Shown: in pieces, positions 5,661 through 6,756 of the stretch
Layout of the letters: the number at the start of each line of letters is the position of its first letter
Numbering within the stretch: position 1 is the stretch's first letter
Source of the DNA: JBJHBY01 sp050485745
GTDB taxonomy: Bacteria > Pseudomonadota > Gammaproteobacteria > Pseudomonadales > CAMLJR01
Direction of reading: 5' to 3'
Assembly (NCBI GenBank): GCA_050485745.1
Contig: JBJHBY010000199.1
Span: 1-6,756, forward strand
DNA length: 6,756 nt
Program-made: the position numbers and the translations under genes
Notes under the pieces: model-generated
What the model saw: the letters and a program-made list of their open reading frames with translations, nothing else
Database searches by the model: none
Told to the model about the DNA's origin: nothing

Positions 5661-6029
5661 TCAGGCCGCCGCAGCCTTGGGAGCCGCCTTGCGCGGCTTG
5701 GACTCGGCGTCGCCCATGCTCAGTGAATTGCTGAGCTTTTCCTTGAAGTCCACGCCCAGCGCCATCCATGACTTGCCATCGTCCAGCATCTTCTTGGCCA
5801 TCTCCCCGCCCAGGGAAATACTGTCGGTGGTGAACTTGCGGATCGAATCCATATCCTTCACCGACGACAGGGCACGCATCTGCCGGATCGCCATATCGCT
5901 GTAGTAGCCGGCGGCGGACAGTTGCAATTTGGTGGCTTCCTCGACCTTGTCGATGGTCAGCTTGTTGACCTCGCTGACGGAGCCCACCAGCGTTCCGGCC
6001 TTTTCCTTCAGGGTTTCCATAACGGGCAT
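5661..6029 (-). CDS. Phasin family PHA-granule-associated protein
   Basis: 122-aa small, helical, amphipathic protein matching the phasin family. Phasins coat the surface of PHA granules, control granule number and size, and can stimulate the synthase. Residues about 5-100 are almost free of helix breakers, with a heptad-like hydrophobic pattern. Characteristic stretches are VNKLTIDKVEEATKLQLSAA (21-40) and the region from MALGVDFKEKLS (89-100). The tail (110-122) is Lys/Ala/Pro-rich, ending PRKAAPKAAAA, like a short version of the basic tails of PhaF-type or DNA-binding phasins. The ATG at 6029 is preferred over the Met at residue 4 because AGAGGA (6038-6043, minus strand) stands 8 nt upstream. 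It is the first gene before phaC on the same strand, which strongly supports the assignment. Confidence 0.93.
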   Translation of the reverse strand: MPVMETLKEKAGTLVGSVSEVNKLTIDKVEEATKLQLSAAGYYSDMAIRQMRALSSVKDMDSIRKFTTDSISLGGEMAKKMLDDGKSWMALGVDFKEKLSNSLSMGDAESKPRKAAPKAAAA

Positions 6030-6257
6030 GATTGCAGTCCTCTCGTTGCTCGGTCACTGGGTTGGGACCCTGCGGCAGCCGTGTGGGCCTTGCAGGGCGA
6101 GGCGTTCGCCTTGCCGGCGACAATCACCTGCTCAAGGGTTAAACAGCAAAAGCCGTACCGGGTCAGGTAGTGGCGGCAAGCGTCTCACGCTGCATCAGCC
6201 TGCCGCAGATCGATGACACAGGCTTTACGCTATCATGATCATTCCGGGAAAATTTTC

Positions 6258-6298
6258 AGAAAAATGTCCAGCACCTTGCTTTGCAAGGATATTTTTCT
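6258..6298 (+). terminator. Terminator-like hairpin with flanking A and T tracts
   Basis: CCTTGC (6274-6279) and GCAAGG (6283-6288) form a 6-bp stem with a TTT loop, followed on the plus strand by ATATTTTTCT. An upstream AGAAAAAT (6258-6265) complements ATTTTTCT (6291-6298), so the element looks bidirectional. A competing outer pairing joins 6242-6252 with 6293-6303 (11 pairs, one G-T). No plus-strand gene ends nearby. It may terminate an unseen small RNA, or minus-strand transcription entering from the right. Confidence 0.4.
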
Positions 6299-6563
6299 CG
6301 GAAACAAGGATGCGACAGGCGCTCCGCAAGAACCGTACTGGCCATGAGAGCCGGCAACAAAAGGATCATAAACGAATAAAAAATTAGCCTTACATTCGAT
6401 AACGGTCTGAACAGAAAGCGGGGGCAGGCGCACCCGCGTGCTCCGGAAAGCCCGGGCGTCGCACCAACACAATGCACATCCGGCCCGGTTTTCTCCATCC
6501 TGATGCAGGCTTTCACCCAAACCATGCTGGGCCACATCCGCAAATGCCCGAGCCGGGCCGTAG

Positions 6564-6595
6564 GCTGGGTTAGCCGCTGCGCGGCGTAACCCAGC
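6564..6595. repeat. REP-like hairpin (GGGTTA ... TAACCC)
   Basis: GCTGGGTTA (6564-6572) and TAACCCAGC (6587-6595) are perfect 9-bp complements. Inside, GCCGC (6573-6577) pairs with GCGGC (6581-6585) around a TGC loop with one bulged G. The flanking TAG before the left arm and the GGGTTA/TAACCC arms resemble a dispersed intergenic palindrome I recall from many proteobacterial genomes. Whether it is repeated in this genome cannot be seen here. Confidence 0.6.
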
Positions 6596-6644
6596 GTTCT
6601 CACCGTCATCTCATCGCGCACGAGGCGGGTTCCGCAGCCGCCCC

Positions 6645-6756
6645 GGGGCTTCGTGGGGTACGTTCCGGAAACGTCGGGCGGAGGTGGTACTCCGAAGGGA
6701 TACTCCCGGGAGCGTCCGCCGTGGGGGGCTTCGTGGGGCGCTCCCGGGAAACGTCG
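6645..6756. repeat. Degenerate tandem array of about 40-nt palindromic units, running off the window
   Basis: GGGGCTTCGTGGGG occurs exactly at 6645-6658 and again at 6725-6738, 80 nt apart. Three related units have palindromic centres TTCCGGAA (6663-6670), CTCCCGGGAG (6703-6712) and CTCCCGGGA (6741-6749), each followed by a CGTC whose copies are 41 and 39 nt apart (6672, 6713, 6752). The third unit ends at the window edge, so the array may continue. The spacing is not a multiple of three, which argues against coding. Confidence 0.6.

Larger units (their letters stand above)
6030..6756. other. Long non-coding region upstream of the phasin gene
   Basis: I find no convincing gene in these 727 nt. 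The open frames present (such as 6239-6535 and 6256-6621, both minus) lack ribosome-binding sites and family resemblance. The part next to the phasin (6030-6240) is its leader and promoter area and includes a GCGAGGC/GCCTTGC stem at 6097-6114. Positions 6241-6410 are distinctly AT-richer than the rest and hold a terminator-like fold. Positions 6564-6595 carry a REP-like hairpin and 6645-6756 a degenerate tandem array. I could not assign the phasin promoter with confidence. Confidence 0.65.

Noticed and set aside
6224..6252. lac-like promoter from TTTACG
   Set aside because: At 16-19 nt spacing only GGAAAA or AAAATT-like hexamers are found, a poor -10 match.
6256..6621. Minus-strand frame with a signal-peptide-like stretch (MILLLPALMASTVLAE)
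   Set aside because: No ribosome-binding site precedes any start, only about 20 residues follow the hydrophobic part, and the hydrophobicity comes from the AT-rich island. The frame also crosses a terminator-like fold.
1..6756. Defence, CRISPR, prophage, toxin-antitoxin or transposon system
   Set aside because: No matching genes, no CRISPR-type regular repeats with spacers, no integrase or transposase motifs, and no terminal inverted repeats with a target duplication were seen.

Overview
The window is GC-rich with dense, short-spaced genes. It carries a class I-type polyhydroxyalkanoate (PHA) synthase with its phasin, a membrane diguanylate cyclase and the end of a GlpD-like flavoprotein. 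This suggests a PHA-storing proteobacterium. A marine gammaproteobacterium (Halieaceae or similar) is my guess from the gene mix, but nothing in the sequence proves it.

Layout, left to right. (1) Positions 1-1584, plus strand: the 3' end of a FAD-dependent glycerol-3-phosphate dehydrogenase-like gene overlaps by 8 nt a membrane-anchored GGDEF protein with an intact active site and I-site. (2) Positions 1613-2587, minus strand: a classical short-chain dehydrogenase/reductase, convergent with the GGDEF gene across 28 nt. (3) Positions 2588-2931: a divergent intergenic region with several inverted repeats, including one that covers the ribosome-binding site of the next gene. (4) Positions 2932-3721, plus strand: a two-gene unit overlapping by 20 nt, a split-barrel flavin-type (PPOX-like) protein and a SnoaL/NTF2-like protein. 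(5) Positions 3732-6029, minus strand: phasin then PHA synthase, separated by a 96-nt spacer holding a perfect 11-bp GC hairpin and a tandem 13-bp repeat. (6) Positions 6030-6756: 727 nt with no convincing gene. It holds a terminator-like fold, a REP-like GGGTTA/TAACCC hairpin and, at the right edge, a degenerate tandem array of about 40-nt palindromic units.

The phasin and synthase act together: PhaC polymerises hydroxyacyl-CoA into PHA and the phasin coats the granule. The SDR and the PPOX/SnoaL pair are small-molecule redox or isomerase-type enzymes of unknown substrate, and their adjacency to the PHA genes does not by itself imply a shared pathway. I see no phage, CRISPR, toxin-antitoxin, transposase or tRNA/rRNA gene and no convincing new multi-gene system. 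The most unusual material is non-coding: the hairpin over a Shine-Dalgarno, the phaP-phaC spacer and the repeat array at the right end.
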